Source: Citrobacter sp.
Lineage (GTDB): Bacteria > Pseudomonadota > Gammaproteobacteria > Enterobacterales > Enterobacteriaceae
Direction: 5' to 3'
Length of the DNA: 64,000 nucleotides
Assembly: GCA_019415335.1 (NCBI GenBank)
Contig: DXKH01000071.1
Span: forward strand, 92,648 to 156,647
In this document: positions 1 to 13,217 of the stretch, piece by piece
How positions within the stretch are numbered: position 1 is the first letter of the stretch
Layout of the letters: every line of letters begins with the position of its first letter
Position numbers and translations under genes: made by a program
Notes under the pieces: generated by a model
The model's database searches: none
The model's input: only the letters and a program-made list of their open reading frames with translations
What the model was told of the DNA's origin: nothing

Positions 1-904
1 GGCTTTCAATCTCACCTTCGCCCCAGCTTGAGGCAAAGCGGATGGTCGCGCCGCTGTCGTGATAATTCACCTCAACCGCCTTCAGCCAGCGGCCGTGGCA
101 GTTAGGATTGATATGGTCTTCCATTGAGACAGCCACGGCATCTGGCAGATTCGCCAGCCAGCGGCGACCGACTTCATCATCGGCATTGATAATCGCCTGC
201 CCGCAATGGTGCGTGGAGAAAAGCAGCCATTTCGCGGCTTCGTAGTGCTCCATATCGCCGTGATAATCCAGATGGTCGCGGCTTAAATTGGTAAACACCG
301 AGGCGGCAAATTTCAGCGCTGCGACGCGATGCTGGACCAGACCGTGGGAAGAGACTTCCATCGCGCATAAGGTCGCGCCCTGATCGGCCAGTCCCGCCAG
401 CACTTGCTGAACGTCAACGGCCGAGCCGGTGGTATTTTCCGTTGGGATCACTTTACCGAGCAGGCCGTTACCGACCGTGCCCATCACTGCACTGGTTTCG
501 CCGAGCAGTTGGCTCCACTGCGCCAGCAATTGGGTCGTGGTGGTTTTACCGTTCGTACCGGTGACGCCGACCAGACGCATATTTTCAGATGGCTCGTGAT
601 AAAAGCGGCCCGCCAGCGCAGATAAACGCTCGTTAAGCTGGCTGAGATAGATAACCGGTACGCCGTGCATTTCACGCACTTCACCGTCGGTCGCCTCATC
701 TTTCGCCTCTGCAATAATGGCAGCCACACCTTGCGCTATCGCCTGCGGGATATATCGACGCCCGTCCGCCTGATGACCCACCACTGCCACAAAGAGATCG
801 CCCGACGCAGCCACACGGCTGTCGAGTGTCATCTCTCGCAGTTCTCGCGCAGGTAAACCTGATACCCACGGAGCAAGAAGGTCGCGCAAATTACGATCTG
901 CCAC
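1..904 (-). CDS. murE: UDP-MurNAc-tripeptide synthetase MurE (partial, N-terminal 301 residues)
   Basis: Cytoplasmic Mur ligase that adds meso-diaminopimelate to UDP-MurNAc-L-Ala-D-Glu in peptidoglycan synthesis. The frame opens with GTG at 904 ([14 protein letters not shown]) and stays open to the window edge, so about 40% of the usual 495-residue protein is missing. The ATP-binding motif [10 protein letters not shown] lies near residue 110, and the last visible residues ([10 protein letters not shown]) match the central domain of the family. The GTG start overlaps the end of ftsI by 14 bp, the normal enterobacterial arrangement, which indicates translational coupling inside the dcw cluster. 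Confidence 0.95.
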   Translation of the reverse strand, partial: MADRNLRDLLAPWVSGLPARELREMTLDSRVAASGDLFVAVVGHQADGRRYIPQAIAQGVAAIIAEAKDEATDGEVREMHGVPVIYLSQLNERLSALAGRFYHEPSENMRLVGVTGTNGKTTTTQLLAQWSQLLGETSAVMGTVGNGLLGKVIPTENTTGSAVDVQQVLAGLADQGATLCAMEVSSHGLVQHRVAALKFAASVFTNLSRDHLDYHGDMEHYEAAKWLLFSTHHCGQAIINADDEVGRRWLANLPDAVAVSMEDHINPNCHGRWLKAVEVNYHDSGATIRFASSWGEGEIES

Positions 905-2657
905 CTGTTCCCTCGCCTTGATTAATTACGAATTCACTTTTTTCGCCCGTTGCCAGCGCATCCGGTTCGATGTTCATGGTGCGCAGAACGCCGCCCATGA
1001 TGGCACCGAATACCGGCGCGGAAACGGCGCCGCCGTAGTATTTACCCGCCTGCGGATCGTTGATCACAACAACCAGCGCGAAGCGCGGCTGACTCGCAGG
1101 CGCAACACCTGCGGTATAAGCAATGTATTTGTTGATGTAGCGGCCATCCGGGCCCACTTTTTTCGCCGTACCGGTTTTAATGGCGATGCGATAGCCTTTA
1201 ATCGCCGCCTTCACGCCGCCGCCGCCCGGCAGCGCCACGCTTTCCATCATGTGCACAACGGTACGTACGGTCGATTCCGGGAAAATACGCTCACCGGGAA
1301 CCGGGGGATCAACTTTGGTGATCGACAGCGGACGATAGACGCCGTAACTGCCAATCGTTGCGTAGACTCGTGCTAACTGTAACGGCGTTACCATTAGCCC
1401 GTAGCCGAAAGAGAAGGTGGCCCTCTCTATGTCAGACCACCGTTGTTTTTGAGGATATAAGCCACTGCGTTCTCCGACCAACCCCAAATTGGTCGCCTTT
1501 CCTAGCCCAAAACGTGAGTAAGTATCCACTAACGCTGAGGACGGCATCGCTAACGCCAGCTTGGAAACACCGACGTTACTCGACTTCTGTAAAACCCCGG
1601 TCAGGGTCAATTCGCTGTAGCGCGCCACGTCTTTGATTTCGTGGCCGTTAATTCGGTAGGGAACGGTATTGAGCACGCTGTTTTCCCGCACCACACCACG
1701 CTGAAGCGCGGTCATCACCACCATCGGTTTGACGGTAGAACCTGGCTCGAAAACGTCGGTAATAGTACGGTTACGCATCGCATCTTTCGGCGTTCCGCTC
1801 AGGTTGTTCGGGTTGTAGGACGGACTGTTCGCCATTGCCAGCACTTCACCGGTACTCACATCAACCAGCACCGCGCTCCCGGATTCCGCCTTGTTAAACG
1901 CCACCGCATTGTTCAGTTCGCGATACACCAGCGCCTGCAGGCGTTCATCAATGCTCAGCGCAAGGTTATGCGCTGCCTGACTGTCGGTAGAAGAGATATC
2001 TTCAATGACGCGACCGTAGCGGTCTTTACGCACAATACGCTCGCCCGGTTGACCAGTGAGCCATTTATCAAAGCTCTTCTCAACGCCTTCAATCCCCTGG
2101 CTATCCACGTTGGTGAAGCCAATGAGGTGAGCGGTCACTTCGCCGGAAGGATAGTAACGACGGGATTCTTCGCGTAGATAAATACCCGGTAGCTTCAGCT
2201 TTTTGATGTAATCCGCCATATCCGGATTTAGCTGACGCGCCAGATAGATAAAGCGCCCTTTTGGGTTGGCGTTGATTCGGGCTGCCAGTTGATCAAGAGG
2301 GATATTCAGAGCGGTAGAGAGCGCTCTCCAGCGATCGCCAACGCTGACACCACCGGCGGCATGAACTTCTTTCGGATCGGCCCAGATAGCCTTCACCGGT
2401 ACGCTGACGGCCAGCGGACGACCCGAACGGTCGGTGATCATGCCACGCGAGGTTGCCACTTCCTGTACGCGCAGCGAACGCATGTCGCCCTGACGGACCA
2501 GCATGTCCGGCGCGATAATCTGCAGCCAGGCGACGCGGCCCAGCAGGAAACCCAGCGCCAATAAAATGCAGCCGCACAGCAACGCAAAACGCCAACTGAT
2601 AAAGTTGGCCTGTTCTTCCTGACGTTTTGGTTTTAGCGTTTTTGCCGCTGCTTTCAT
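891..2657 (-). CDS. ftsI: Peptidoglycan D,D-transpeptidase FtsI (PBP3)
   Basis: Division-specific class B penicillin-binding protein that cross-links septal peptidoglycan with FtsW. The 588 residues equal the E. coli length. There is a short cytoplasmic tail, one membrane segment at about residues 22-42 ([17 protein letters not shown]), a non-catalytic domain, then the transpeptidase domain. Its motifs are all present: SxxK as STVK near residue 307, SSN near 359, and KTGT near 494. It lies 15 bp downstream of ftsL and overlaps murE. It is the target of aztreonam and other beta-lactams. I see no insertion of the kind known to lower beta-lactam affinity next to residue 333, although I could not align it formally. 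Confidence 0.97.
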   Translation of the reverse strand: MKAAAKTLKPKRQEEQANFISWRFALLCGCILLALGFLLGRVAWLQIIAPDMLVRQGDMRSLRVQEVATSRGMITDRSGRPLAVSVPVKAIWADPKEVHAAGGVSVGDRWRALSTALNIPLDQLAARINANPKGRFIYLARQLNPDMADYIKKLKLPGIYLREESRRYYPSGEVTAHLIGFTNVDSQGIEGVEKSFDKWLTGQPGERIVRKDRYGRVIEDISSTDSQAAHNLALSIDERLQALVYRELNNAVAFNKAESGSAVLVDVSTGEVLAMANSPSYNPNNLSGTPKDAMRNRTITDVFEPGSTVKPMVVMTALQRGVVRENSVLNTVPYRINGHEIKDVARYSELTLTGVLQKSSNVGVSKLALAMPSSALVDTYSRFGLGKATNLGLVGERSGLYPQKQRWSDIERATFSFGYGLMVTPLQLARVYATIGSYGVYRPLSITKVDPPVPGERIFPESTVRTVVHMMESVALPGGGGVKAAIKGYRIAIKTGTAKKVGPDGRYINKYIAYTAGVAPASQPRFALVVVINDPQAGKYYGGAVSAPVFGAIMGGVLRTMNIEPDALATGEKSEFVINQGEGTGGRS

Positions 2658-2672
2658 GCGTCGCGTTTTTCC

Positions 2673-3038
2673 TTATTTTTGCACTACGATATTTTCTTGT
2701 GAGGGATCAACATGCTGCATTTGCAGCTTCTCCGTTGCGATCCGTTCCACCCGGCTATGATCGCCGAGCGCATTCTCCTCAAGGATCAGGTTGCGCCACT
2801 CAATATCCAGCGCATCACGCTCCAGAACCAGTTGTTCACGTTGCGCGGTCAGTAATCGTGTGTGGTGTGCGGTCGTGACCACCGTTACCGCCGTCACAAT
2901 GATGCAAATGAACAGGCAGAGTGGCAGTTTCCCAAATCGCAAAAGATCGTCACCGATCACGCCAGGCAAGGCATGGCGCTCGTTGCTTCCAATCGATCCC
3001 TTAACTTTGCTGAGGGCCTCTGTCACTCTGCTGATCAT
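2673..3038 (-). CDS. ftsL: Cell division protein FtsL
   Basis: Small bitopic divisome protein that forms the FtsQ-FtsL-FtsB complex and signals septal wall synthesis. It has 121 residues, as in E. coli. The cytoplasmic N-terminus is followed by a membrane helix at about residues 38-57 ([18 protein letters not shown]) and a periplasmic leucine-rich coiled coil ([20 protein letters not shown]). The start ATG overlaps the rsmH stop by 4 bp (ATGA type), so the two are probably translationally coupled. Confidence 0.95.
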   Translation of the reverse strand: MISRVTEALSKVKGSIGSNERHALPGVIGDDLLRFGKLPLCLFICIIVTAVTVVTTAHHTRLLTAQREQLVLERDALDIEWRNLILEENALGDHSRVERIATEKLQMQHVDPSQENIVVQK

Positions 3039-3976
3039 GCGTTCGTCCTCTCTGCAATACGCAGAACTGAACTACGGGCACGAGGATTCTCTGCAACCTC
3101 TTCTTCACCCGGCATCAACTTGCCTAATGCTCTTAACTCACGGCCGCCCAGTTTTTTGAGCTGCTCTTCCGTCATCGGTAATCCGGCCGGAACCTGCGGA
3201 CCACGGCTTTGCTCACGCATAAAGCGCTTCACAATGCGGTCTTCCAGCGAGTGGAAACTGATAATGGAAAGCCGCCCACCCGGGGCCAGCACGCTGAGCG
3301 AGCTTTTTAGCGCCTGCTCTATCTCCTCCAGTTCACTGTTCACCCAGATGCGCACCGCCTGGAAGGTACGGGTCGCGGGATGTTTGAATTTGTCTTTCAC
3401 CGGGGTTGCCGCCGCGACCACTTCCGCCAGTTCTTTAGTGCGGGTCATTGGCTGTTCGCGGTTGCGCTCAACGATCGCACGGGCAATACGCTTCGCAAAA
3501 CGCTCTTCGCCAAAGGTCTTAAGCACCCAGGCAATATCGGCTTCTTCTGCGGTTTGTAGCCACTCGGCAGCCGACTGACCGCGAGTGGGGTCCATGCGCA
3601 TATCCAGCGGGCCATCGCGCATGAAAGAGAAGCCGCGCTCAGCGTCGTCAAGCTGCGGTGAAGAGACGCCAAGATCGAGAAGAATCCCGTCGATCTTGCC
3701 GGTCAGTTCGCGCTCGCCAACATAGTCAGCCAGCGCGGAGAAAGGTCCATGAATGATGGAGAAGCGAGGATCATTGATGGTCCGGGCGACGGCGATCGCC
3801 TGCGGATCGCGATCGATTGCCAGCAGACGTCCCTCTTCGCCAAGCTGCGAGAGAATGAGACGCGAGTGACCACCGCGACCAAATGTCCCATCAATGTAGA
3901 TGCCATCAGGGCGAATATTCAGGCCGTTTACGGCCTCGTCCAGCAGCACCGTGGTGTGTTTAAAATTTTCCATCAT
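3035..3976 (-). CDS. rsmH: 16S rRNA (cytosine-1402-N4)-methyltransferase RsmH
   Basis: SAM-dependent methyltransferase that makes the N4 methyl group of m4Cm1402 in the ribosomal P site (formerly MraW). The 313-residue form starting [16 protein letters not shown] is chosen because it begins 1 bp after the mraZ stop; the longer open frame would overlap mraZ extensively. The SAM-binding segment [12 protein letters not shown] is near residues 31-42, [10 protein letters not shown] near 108, and the C-terminal [11 protein letters not shown] motif is present. Confidence 0.96.
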   Translation of the reverse strand: MMENFKHTTVLLDEAVNGLNIRPDGIYIDGTFGRGGHSRLILSQLGEEGRLLAIDRDPQAIAVARTINDPRFSIIHGPFSALADYVGERELTGKIDGILLDLGVSSPQLDDAERGFSFMRDGPLDMRMDPTRGQSAAEWLQTAEEADIAWVLKTFGEERFAKRIARAIVERNREQPMTRTKELAEVVAAATPVKDKFKHPATRTFQAVRIWVNSELEEIEQALKSSLSVLAPGGRLSIISFHSLEDRIVKRFMREQSRGPQVPAGLPMTEEQLKKLGGRELRALGKLMPGEEEVAENPRARSSVLRIAERTNA

Positions 3977-3977
3977 C

Positions 3978-4436
3978 TTATAGAGACAAGTCCTGCAGGC
4001 GCTCCGACAATGTCCCGGTCGCGCTCTGCTCTGCGTCGATATCTTCCTTGACCTGTTGATACCAGGTCGTTTCATCCCACAGTTCAAACTTGTTGAACTG
4101 TCCAACCAGCATCACTTCTTTTGTCAGCCCGGCATGTTGCCGAAGGACTGGCGCAACCAGCAATCGCCCGGCGCTGTCCATCTGACATTCGCTGGCATGA
4201 CCCAACAGTAAACGCTGCACGCGGCGCTCTACCGGGTTCATGCTCGACAGACGCGATAATTTTTGCTCGATAATTTCCCATTCAGGCAGGGGGTAAAGCA
4301 GCAGGCACGGGTGATGGATGTCAATGGTACAAACCATTTGACCGGTAGCGCTCTCGATCAGTTGATCCCGGTAACGGGTAGGCACAGATAAGCGCCCTTT
4401 ACTGTCGAGATTGACTAACGTTGCTCCCCGGAACAT
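3978..4436 (-). CDS. mraZ: Transcriptional regulator MraZ
   Basis: First gene of the dcw cluster. It is a ring-forming DNA-binding protein with two SpoVT/AbrB-like halves that represses its own promoter. The start at 4436 gives [19 protein letters not shown] and 152 residues, the family length, and has a purine-rich Shine-Dalgarno stretch (GAGGGGGGAG) 6-7 bp upstream. The open frame extends 16 codons further upstream, but that would cover this ribosome site and the operator. The two DSKGR/DSAGR-type motifs (near residues 11 and 88) mark the duplicated domains. Confidence 0.95.
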   Translation of the reverse strand: MFRGATLVNLDSKGRLSVPTRYRDQLIESATGQMVCTIDIHHPCLLLYPLPEWEIIEQKLSRLSSMNPVERRVQRLLLGHASECQMDSAGRLLVAPVLRQHAGLTKEVMLVGQFNKFELWDETTWYQQVKEDIDAEQSATGTLSERLQDLSL

Positions 4437-4454
4437 GCCAGTCTCCCCCCTCAT

Positions 4455-4480
4455 TACCACTTTGCCCCACAAATTCCCAC
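4455..4480 (-). promoter_or_regulatory. MraZ operator: three TGGGN-type repeats
   Basis: On the minus strand this stretch reads TGGGA-N5-TGGGG-N5-TGGTA, a 10-bp periodic direct repeat just upstream of the mraZ ribosome site. MraZ of E. coli is known to bind TGGGN repeats with 5-bp spacers at this position, so autorepression of the dcw cluster is expected. The third copy is degenerate (TGGTA). Confidence 0.75.
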
Positions 4481-4487
4481 TCAAAGG

Positions 4488-4517
4488 AGTTTACGGAGCG
4501 GAGGAAAACCTTGTCAA
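4488..4517 (-). promoter_or_regulatory. Pmra promoter of the dcw cluster
   Basis: On the minus strand there is a perfect -35 TTGACA (4512-4517), an 18-bp spacer, and a -10 TAAACT (4488-4493). It lies 50-80 bp upstream of mraZ and directly next to the MraZ repeats. This matches the position of the known Pmra promoter that serves mraZ through the early fts/mur genes. Confidence 0.75.
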
Positions 4518-5047
4518 GCGAGTCACAACGCTTACCTGAGTAAAAAACCCAATGTTTACGGCTAATATCAGCGTTGATTAAATTCTGTCCAACGAACGAA
4601 GCAAATTAACGTCATGAATATTTGTAAGAAAAAAATCCAAAAACTCATCACCGTTTTAAAACGATAAAATATTCTCAAAAGAAAATATAAAGTGTCAGTT
4701 TGCGACGCGAGCGGCATTTTAGGACATATTGCATCATGAATACAGCCCCTGTTTATGACTGCTAGTACCGCGCACCGACAAGCCTGCCGAGACATTCGCA
4801 CTGCATCGGCAAAAAGTGTTTGTTAATACGGCAATTCGCACCAGGCATGTAACAAAATAATACAAATCTAACCTGCCGTTACGTCTCAATAACCTGAAAC
4901 CGGCTCCGTTTCGTTTAAATACGGCTTATTTCGGTAAAGTTGAGAAAATTCTAAGGAATAATCTTAATTCTGATGAGGGTATTGTGGAGAGGAGATCGTT
5001 AAGTTGCGCCAGAAAAATTGTCTTCTGGCGCAGAATTCAGAAATTGA
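4518..5047. other. mraZ-cra intergenic region, no gene recognised
   Basis: About 530 bp of AT-rich sequence beyond the Pmra promoter. A 77-codon open frame on the minus strand (4568-4801) has low-complexity content and no recognisable family, so I do not call it a gene. The only structure I see is the inverted repeat next to the cra stop (5005-5032). A gap of similar size exists at this place in E. coli. Confidence 0.5.
5005..5032 (-). terminator. Hairpin downstream of cra
   Basis: A perfect 10-bp inverted repeat, TGCGCCAGAA and TTCTGGCGCA, with an 8-nt loop, begins 15 bp after the cra stop. There is no clear U-tract on the far side, so it may stabilise the mRNA 3' end or terminate inefficiently rather than act as a strong intrinsic terminator. 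Confidence 0.45.
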
Positions 5048-6052
5048 CTAGCTGCGGCTTAATACGCCCCGACGATAAAGGTTACGTTTAATGCGCGTTA
5101 AACCCGGTTTTGGCTTACGCGGCTCATCCAGACTCGCCAGTACGATTTCCAGCACGCGCTCTGCGACATCACGATGACGCTGTGCCACGGCCAGGACCGG
5201 GCATTGCAGGAAATCCAGCAGCTCGTTGTCGCCAAAGGTCGCAATCGCCAGATCGGATGGCAGCTTACCGTCTCGACGCAACGTCACGTCCATCACCCCC
5301 TGCAACAGGGCGAATGAGGTGGTGAACAGCGCTTGCGGCATCGGATGCGTCTCCAGCCATTTTTCAAATAGCTGTGCCGCCGCGTCACGCTCATAGCTGT
5401 TGGCATAAAGGAAATTCACTTCACGCGGATCGTCTTTCCAGGCGGCACGGAAACCCTGCTCGCGCAGGAAACTGACGGACAACTCCGGCAACGCGCCCAG
5501 ATAGAGCACGGTGTCAGCCGGGAACTTACGCAATTCTCCGGCCAGCATTTCGGCATCGTCCTGATCGGCGCCCACGACGCTGGTAAAATGTTCACGATCT
5601 AATGCGCGATCCAGCGCCACAATGGGGAAAGTGTCATTGGCCCAGCGCTGATAGAACGGGTGTTCCGGCGGCAGCGAGGTGGAGACAATGATCGCATCAA
5701 CCTGACGCTGTAAAAGATGTTCAATGCAGCGCATTTCGTTATCGGGCTGATCTTCCGAACACGCAATCAGCAGTTGATAACCACGCTGGCGTGCCTGGCG
5801 CTCAAGATAATTTGCAATACGGGTATAGCTCGTGTTCTCCAGGTCCGGAATCACCAGACCGATAGAACGTGTGCGTCCAGCACGTAGCCCGGCAGCCACA
5901 GCATTCGGGTGGTAATTATGCTCACGCACCACCGCCATGACTTTTTCGACAGTCTTGTCGCTCACGCGGTATTGCTTTGCTTTTCCGTTAATTACGTAGC
6001 TTGCAGTCGTTCGCGATACACCAGCCAGCCGAGCGATTTCATCCAGTTTCAC
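5048..6052 (-). CDS. cra: Catabolite repressor/activator Cra (FruR)
   Basis: LacI-family regulator that senses fructose phosphates and controls glycolysis and gluconeogenesis genes. The start is GTG at 6052 ([20 protein letters not shown]), preceded by AAGGGG at a 7-bp spacing, giving the 334-residue family length. A longer ATG frame from 6100 has no ribosome site. The N-terminal helix-turn-helix with hinge is at residues 1-55, and the periplasmic-binding-protein-like effector domain fills the rest ([20 protein letters not shown] onward). I found no counterpart of the E. coli fruL leader peptide upstream. Confidence 0.96.
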   Translation of the reverse strand: MKLDEIARLAGVSRTTASYVINGKAKQYRVSDKTVEKVMAVVREHNYHPNAVAAGLRAGRTRSIGLVIPDLENTSYTRIANYLERQARQRGYQLLIACSEDQPDNEMRCIEHLLQRQVDAIIVSTSLPPEHPFYQRWANDTFPIVALDRALDREHFTSVVGADQDDAEMLAGELRKFPADTVLYLGALPELSVSFLREQGFRAAWKDDPREVNFLYANSYERDAAAQLFEKWLETHPMPQALFTTSFALLQGVMDVTLRRDGKLPSDLAIATFGDNELLDFLQCPVLAVAQRHRDVAERVLEIVLASLDEPRKPKPGLTRIKRNLYRRGVLSRS

Positions 6053-6178
6053 AATTGCCCCTTGCGTAAAATGTACAAACCATAACCATTGTAACGGCAT
6101 GGGTTAAAATCGGTAACATCTAAGCGCAGAATAGTCACTGCGGCAACCGCTTTTATTCCGGGTTACCACGGATTTCGC

Positions 6179-6207
6179 AAAAAAATGCCCAACAGAAGAA
6201 GTTGGGC
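6179..6207 (-). terminator. Intrinsic terminator of ilvIH
   Basis: On the minus strand GCCCAAC-ttcttct-GTTGGGC is followed by A and seven Ts, 26 bp after the ilvH stop. This is a standard intrinsic terminator that separates ilvIH from cra. Confidence 0.85.
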
Positions 6208-6232
6208 AGGTGAATTAACGAAAAGAGAATGA

Positions 6233-6724
6233 TTAGCGCATTATTTTGTCGCCGCGGGATAGGCCCACCACACCGGAACGGGCGACCTCAACGATTTTTG
6301 CCACTTCACGCAGTGTAGCCAGAAAAGCATCCAGCTTATCGCTGGTCCCTGCCAGTTGAACGGTATAGAGGCTTGGCGTGACATCAATAATCTGTCCGCG
6401 AAAGATCTCCGTATTGCGTTTCACCTCTTCCCGACCATAGCCGCTGGCCTGGATCTTCACCAGCATGATTTCGCGCTCGACGTGCGCACCGTGCCCAAGC
6501 TCACTGACCCGCAGCACATCCACCAGCTTATGCAACTGCTTTTCAATCTGCTCCAGCACTTTCTCGTCGCCTACCGTCTGGATGGTCATGCGAGAGAGCG
6601 TCGGATCGTCCGTCGGCGCAACGGTCAGGCTCTCAATGTTGTAACCGCGCTGAGCAAAAAGGCCGATCACGCGCGACAGCGCACCGGATTCGTTCTCCAG
6701 CAATACTGATAATATCCGGCGCAT
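6233..6724 (-). CDS. ilvH: Acetolactate synthase III regulatory subunit IlvH
   Basis: Small subunit of acetohydroxyacid synthase III. It activates the IlvI catalytic subunit and confers valine feedback inhibition. It has 163 residues. An N-terminal ACT domain is visible ([34 protein letters not shown], residues 2-35 or so), followed by the C-terminal domain typical of the family. Gly14 and other residues tied to valine binding in E. coli appear kept. The gene lies 2 bp after ilvI. Confidence 0.97.
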   Translation of the reverse strand: MRRILSVLLENESGALSRVIGLFAQRGYNIESLTVAPTDDPTLSRMTIQTVGDEKVLEQIEKQLHKLVDVLRVSELGHGAHVEREIMLVKIQASGYGREEVKRNTEIFRGQIIDVTPSLYTVQLAGTSDKLDAFLATLREVAKIVEVARSGVVGLSRGDKIMR

Positions 6725-6726
6725 AA

Positions 6727-8451
6727 TCAGGTCCTCTCCGTTTTACTTAACCACATTTCATCCATCCCACCGCCGCGAATCTGCATCGGATAGACGTGTT
6801 CGCTGCCATCGACGGTAACATCGACAAACACCAGACGACCGTTTTTCACTTGCGTCAGCGCTTCACTCAATTGACTTTCCAGCTCGTCAGGACGGGTAAT
6901 TTGAATGCCGACATGTCCATAGGCCTCCGCCAGGCGAACAAAATCAGGCAGCGACTGCATATACGATTGAGAATGGCGCCCCGAGTAGATCATGTCCTGC
7001 CACTGCTTCACCATGCCCAGATAACGGTTGTTCAGGTTGAGCACCAGCACCGGCAGCTCATACTGCAGTGCGGTCGACAACTCCTGAATGTTCATTTGAA
7101 TACTGCCGTCGCCAGTCACACAGACCACCGTTTCCTCCGGTAGCGCCATTTTCACCCCCAGGGCCGCAGGCAGACCGAAGCCCATCGTGCCGAGACCGCC
7201 TGAGTTGATCCACCGACGCGGTTTATCGAAGGGGTAATAAAGGGCGGCAAACATCTGATGCTGACCCACATCCGACGTCACATATGCATCACCATGAGTC
7301 AGACGCCAGATCGCCTCGATGACCGCCTGCGGTTTGATACTTTCACTCTGCGTGTCATATTTCAGGCACTGACGAGCACGCCAGCGTTCAATCTGCTGCC
7401 ACCAGTCACGAATATCATCCAGCGGTTGCTGAGTGGATTCGTGCGGTAATAACTCCAGTAGCTGCTCCAGCACCTGACGTGCATCACCGACAATAGGGAT
7501 ATCCGCCGTCACCGTTTTGGAGATTGACGTCGGATCGATATCAATGTGCAGTACTGTCGCATTCGGGCAGTACTTGGCCAGATTATTCGTCGTGCGATCG
7601 TCGAAACGTACCCCGACGGCAAAAATCACGTCGGCGTTATGCATCGTCATGTTGGCTTCGTAAGTACCGTGCATGCCCAGCATGCCGAGCGACTGACGGT
7701 GCGTCGCGGGAAACGCCCCGAGCCCCATCAGCGAAGAGACCACCGGCAGGTTGAGCGTTTCAATAGTCTGCCGCAGTTGTTCATGACAACCCGCCGTCAC
7801 CGCCCCGCCGCCAACATAGACAACCGGTTTTTTCGCCGCAACCAGCGTTTGCAGAGCACGCTTAATCTGCCCTTTATGGCCCGCAGTAGTCGGGTTATAT
7901 GACCGCATGCTGACTGATTCAGGCCAGGAATAAGGGAGTTTTTTGCCAGGATTGAGAATATCCTTCGGCAGATCCACCACCACCGGTCCCGGACGGCCGC
8001 TCGCCGCCAGCCAGAAGGCCTTTTTCAGTACCTGCGGAATATCTTCCGTTTGCTTGACCAGAAAACTGTGTTTCACGACCGGGCGGGAGATCCCCACCAT
8101 GTCGCACTCCTGAAAGGCGTCATAGCCAATCAACGAGGTCGCAACCTGACCGGAAAGAATCACTAACGGAATAGAATCCATATACGCCGTCGCGATTCCG
8201 GTAATCGCATTGGTGGCTCCGGGACCAGAAGTCACCAGCACCACACCCACTTCCCCCGTCGCCCGCGCCAGGCCATCGGCCATATGTACGGCAGCCTGTT
8301 CATGACGGACGAGCACGTGATCGATCCCACCGACCGTATGCAACGCATCATAAATATCGAGGACTGCGCCCCCGGGATAACCGAATACCTGCTTAACGCC
8401 CTGATCGATAAGCGATCGGACGACCATTTCGGCTCCAGACAACATCTCCAT
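6727..8451 (-). CDS. ilvI: Acetolactate synthase III catalytic subunit IlvI
   Basis: ThDP-, FAD- and Mg-dependent enzyme that condenses pyruvate with pyruvate or 2-oxobutyrate, the first common step of valine, leucine and isoleucine synthesis. The ATG at 8451 ([14 protein letters not shown]) gives 574 residues and has GAGG 8 bp upstream. An in-frame GTG 12 bp earlier would start inside that ribosome site. [12 protein letters not shown] (catalytic Glu region near residue 47) and the ThDP motif [15 protein letters not shown] near 440 are intact. In E. coli the operon is activated by Lrp. Confidence 0.97.
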   Translation of the reverse strand: MEMLSGAEMVVRSLIDQGVKQVFGYPGGAVLDIYDALHTVGGIDHVLVRHEQAAVHMADGLARATGEVGVVLVTSGPGATNAITGIATAYMDSIPLVILSGQVATSLIGYDAFQECDMVGISRPVVKHSFLVKQTEDIPQVLKKAFWLAASGRPGPVVVDLPKDILNPGKKLPYSWPESVSMRSYNPTTAGHKGQIKRALQTLVAAKKPVVYVGGGAVTAGCHEQLRQTIETLNLPVVSSLMGLGAFPATHRQSLGMLGMHGTYEANMTMHNADVIFAVGVRFDDRTTNNLAKYCPNATVLHIDIDPTSISKTVTADIPIVGDARQVLEQLLELLPHESTQQPLDDIRDWWQQIERWRARQCLKYDTQSESIKPQAVIEAIWRLTHGDAYVTSDVGQHQMFAALYYPFDKPRRWINSGGLGTMGFGLPAALGVKMALPEETVVCVTGDGSIQMNIQELSTALQYELPVLVLNLNNRYLGMVKQWQDMIYSGRHSQSYMQSLPDFVRLAEAYGHVGIQITRPDELESQLSEALTQVKNGRLVFVDVTVDGSEHVYPMQIRGGGMDEMWLSKTERT

Positions 8452-8721
8452 GGCTTGCCTCACTGAATGACGATTAATGATGTGTAAAACACCTTAACCG
8501 CTCCCCAGGATGCAGGCAATTCTGAGAAAGGAGTAAAGACGCCGGGAAATTAGCATAAATGAAAGAGATGGGACGGAGAAACGGTGAATTAAACTAAATT
8601 TTATTCAGGTAATGATAATTAATCGGCTGAAAATGGGTACATACAGCGAATCATCAATTTTTTCGCAGACAGAAAAAAGAATGACAGACTCAATTCAGGA
8701 TAAAATCCCATAAAATAAAAC
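8452..8721. promoter_or_regulatory. ilvIH upstream region
   Basis: About 270 bp, AT-rich, between ilvI and the leuO terminator. The ilvIH promoter and its Lrp-binding sites lie here in E. coli. I see AT-tracts compatible with Lrp or H-NS binding but cannot assign individual sites with confidence. No open frame or RNA gene was recognised. Confidence 0.5.
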
Positions 8722-8757
8722 ATAAAAAGAATAAACCGGATGTTACATCCGGTTTAT
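8722..8757 (-). terminator. Intrinsic terminator of leuO
   Basis: ATAAACCGGATG and CATCCGGTTTAT form a 12-bp stem with a 3-nt loop, starting 11 bp after the leuO stop. On the minus strand it is followed by TCTTTTTATG. The AT-rich stem flanks also permit function towards ilvI. Confidence 0.8.
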
Positions 8758-8768
8758 CTCATTCGCGC

Positions 8769-9719
8769 CTAACGTTTGCAGACAGAAGCTAACAGTTCTT
8801 CCATCCATTGATGTCCTTTATCCCGACCGGCAGCTTCATGCCATGAAAGATAACAGGTTCTGCTATTCAGTTTTAAAGGTAACGGTAATATTTGTAGATC
8901 CAGAGAAGTCGCGAACTCTTCAGCCAACCAGCGTGGGGCAATGGCTACCAGATGCGTTTGCGAAACAACATTAAGCACACTGGTTAATGCCATCCCCTGA
9001 TAGGCCACACACGATTGTGAATCAACCGTGTCATACCAGGGACGACTAAATGAATCAAAACGATCCAGTGAAACAACAGCATGCTGTTCATTATAAACAT
9101 CGCTTTCCACTAGTGGTCCGTTAATGCGTGGATGTTTACGACTGGCAACCAGCACCATTTCATCATTAAACAATGGAACACTCATAAATTCAGGGCGACG
9201 GAATTCTTCATAGCTAATAACGAACTCAGTTTCCTGATAACGTAATTGGTGTTCCGTGTCTTTATTTAATGATGATTTAAATACAACATGAATATTGGGA
9301 GCGATTTTTTCAACACGATTATAAATCAATGAGGTCAGTGTATTATCCAGGGGACTGCAAACACAAAGATGAAAAATGCGCTCACTACTACCGGGTTCAA
9401 AACCGGAACCGGGCAATTCATTCTGTACTAATTGCAGCGCCTGGCGGACAGAACCGAAAAGCTGGAAAGCCCGTGCGGTAGGCTGGATCCCGCGACCGTA
9501 ACGCACGAAAAGTTCATCATTGAACATCACTTTAAGACGCGCCACAGCGTTACTTACTGCAGGCTGCGACATCCCGAGAGCATGTGCGGCACGGGTAATA
9601 TTCTGCTCCTGCATTACCGCATCAAATACAGTCAATAGATTAAGATCAACCATACGAAGTTGCGGTTTATCCATCTCTGAATGATGGGGATTGGTTTTAT
9701 CAACGGTTACTTCTGGCAT
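8769..9719 (-). CDS. leuO: LysR-type regulator LeuO
   Basis: LysR-family global regulator and H-NS antagonist. It activates silenced genes and is itself H-NS-repressed. The ATG at 9719 ([29 protein letters not shown]) gives 316 residues and has a GGAG ribosome site; E. coli has 314 residues. A longer open frame upstream encodes no family sequence. The winged helix-turn-helix is at about residues 24-85 ([30 protein letters not shown]) and the substrate-binding-like domain follows. The N-terminal 20 residues vary from E. coli and Salmonella, as is usual for this protein. Confidence 0.96.
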   Translation of the reverse strand: MPEVTVDKTNPHHSEMDKPQLRMVDLNLLTVFDAVMQEQNITRAAHALGMSQPAVSNAVARLKVMFNDELFVRYGRGIQPTARAFQLFGSVRQALQLVQNELPGSGFEPGSSERIFHLCVCSPLDNTLTSLIYNRVEKIAPNIHVVFKSSLNKDTEHQLRYQETEFVISYEEFRRPEFMSVPLFNDEMVLVASRKHPRINGPLVESDVYNEQHAVVSLDRFDSFSRPWYDTVDSQSCVAYQGMALTSVLNVVSQTHLVAIAPRWLAEEFATSLDLQILPLPLKLNSRTCYLSWHEAAGRDKGHQWMEELLASVCKR

Positions 9720-10313
9720 AGTTAACTCCACTGTCACGCTTAACTCCCTTTTTTCTTGCCGGAATGCAGAGAAATAATCTCGGAAAATATGATTTACCAT
9801 GCATATAAAATAAGAAAAAGGGTAACGATAGAAATTAGGAAAACATAAAGGCACCGAATAAATGCGCAACAAACGGGTGCCTGCGTGATGTGGAATTCGT
9901 CACAGCACGATAAATCATAAAGTTTTAATGACGAACGCAATATAAACATAAGGAACACCGATAAACAATCATGCACTTGGTGAATAAAAGTGTGAATTTT
10001 AATTGACTATTTATATTACTCACGCGTTAACGATTAACATTAGCTTATCAATGATATTGTTTCCGCAGAGGCCAATTGATTAACAACATCAATAAAACCA
10101 TTAAGATCATGCAGATAAAAAATCAATCCCCGTCGACCTCGAATAAACTACCGTTACGTTAATTGAAAAAAAATATGCTCAATTATGTCAAACAATGAAA
10201 AATGTGAATGCCCTCCGTTTTTTAATAGGGAATAATGGAAAAAATTCAGCACAATTAGCTAAAGCACTCTATCCGATCCTTTCTTCCTGTGAGGGCGTTT
10301 TCGTGGTGCGGGG
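9720..10313. promoter_or_regulatory. AT-rich leuO-leuL control region
   Basis: Nearly 600 bp without a gene, very AT-rich compared with its neighbours, especially 9780-10260. This is the known place of H-NS silencing and LeuO binding between the divergent leuO and leuABCD units in E. coli and Salmonella. No confident leuO promoter could be picked by eye. Short open frames here are low-complexity and were not called. Confidence 0.6.
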
Positions 10314-10342
10314 TTGACATCAGCCATCGTATCCAGTACCAC
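10314..10342 (+). promoter_or_regulatory. leuLABCD promoter
   Basis: A perfect -35 TTGACA (10314-10319), a 17-bp spacer, and a -10-like TACCAC (10337-10342), about 35 bp before leuL. The position and -35 agree with the known leu operon promoter. The -10 is weak, consistent with attenuation-controlled expression. Confidence 0.65.
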
Positions 10343-10376
10343 TAAAAGCATATCGCATTCGCCTGGAGTTGATTTA

Positions 10377-10463
10377 ATGATTCGTATCGCTCGCTTTAAC
10401 GGTCTACTACTACTAAACGCATCTTCGTTGCGCGGTAGACTGGTGAGCGACATTCAGCATTAA
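10377..10463 (+). CDS. leuL: leu operon leader peptide LeuL
   Basis: A 28-codon leader, MIRIARFNGLLLLNASSLRGRLVSDIQH. Its four consecutive leucine codons are all the rare CTA. Ribosome stalling there when leucyl-tRNA is scarce should favour an antiterminator over the downstream terminator. The length and the Leu run equal E. coli LeuL (NGLLLLNA), while the rest has diverged, as expected when only codon identity matters. A GGAG ribosome site is 8 bp upstream of the ATG. Confidence 0.93.
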   Translation: MIRIARFNGLLLLNASSLRGRLVSDIQH

Positions 10464-10486
10464 GTCGTATCCAGTAAGATAAAAAA

Positions 10487-10511
10487 CCCGCGCCGTTGCG
10501 CGGGTTTTTTT
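10487..10511 (+). terminator. leu attenuator terminator
   Basis: CCCGCGC-cgtt-GCGCGGG is followed by a run of Ts, 23 bp after leuL and 42 bp before leuA. It is the regulated terminator of the leucine attenuator. Confidence 0.92.
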
Positions 10512-10552
10512 ATGCTCGAAGCAAGGCGCCCTAAAGACCAAGGACCTAAAAC

Positions 10553-13215
<2,663 letters not shown>

Positions 13216-13217
13216 TC

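Noticed and set aside
4568..4801. 77-codon minus-strand frame between mraZ and cra
   Set aside because: Low-complexity, no ribosome site of note, no family resemblance. It lies in a stretch known to be noncoding in E. coli.
6053..6232. Searched for the fruL leader peptide upstream of cra
   Set aside because: The only frame here reads in frame into cra ([11 protein letters not shown]), lacks a ribosome site, and does not resemble E. coli FruL.
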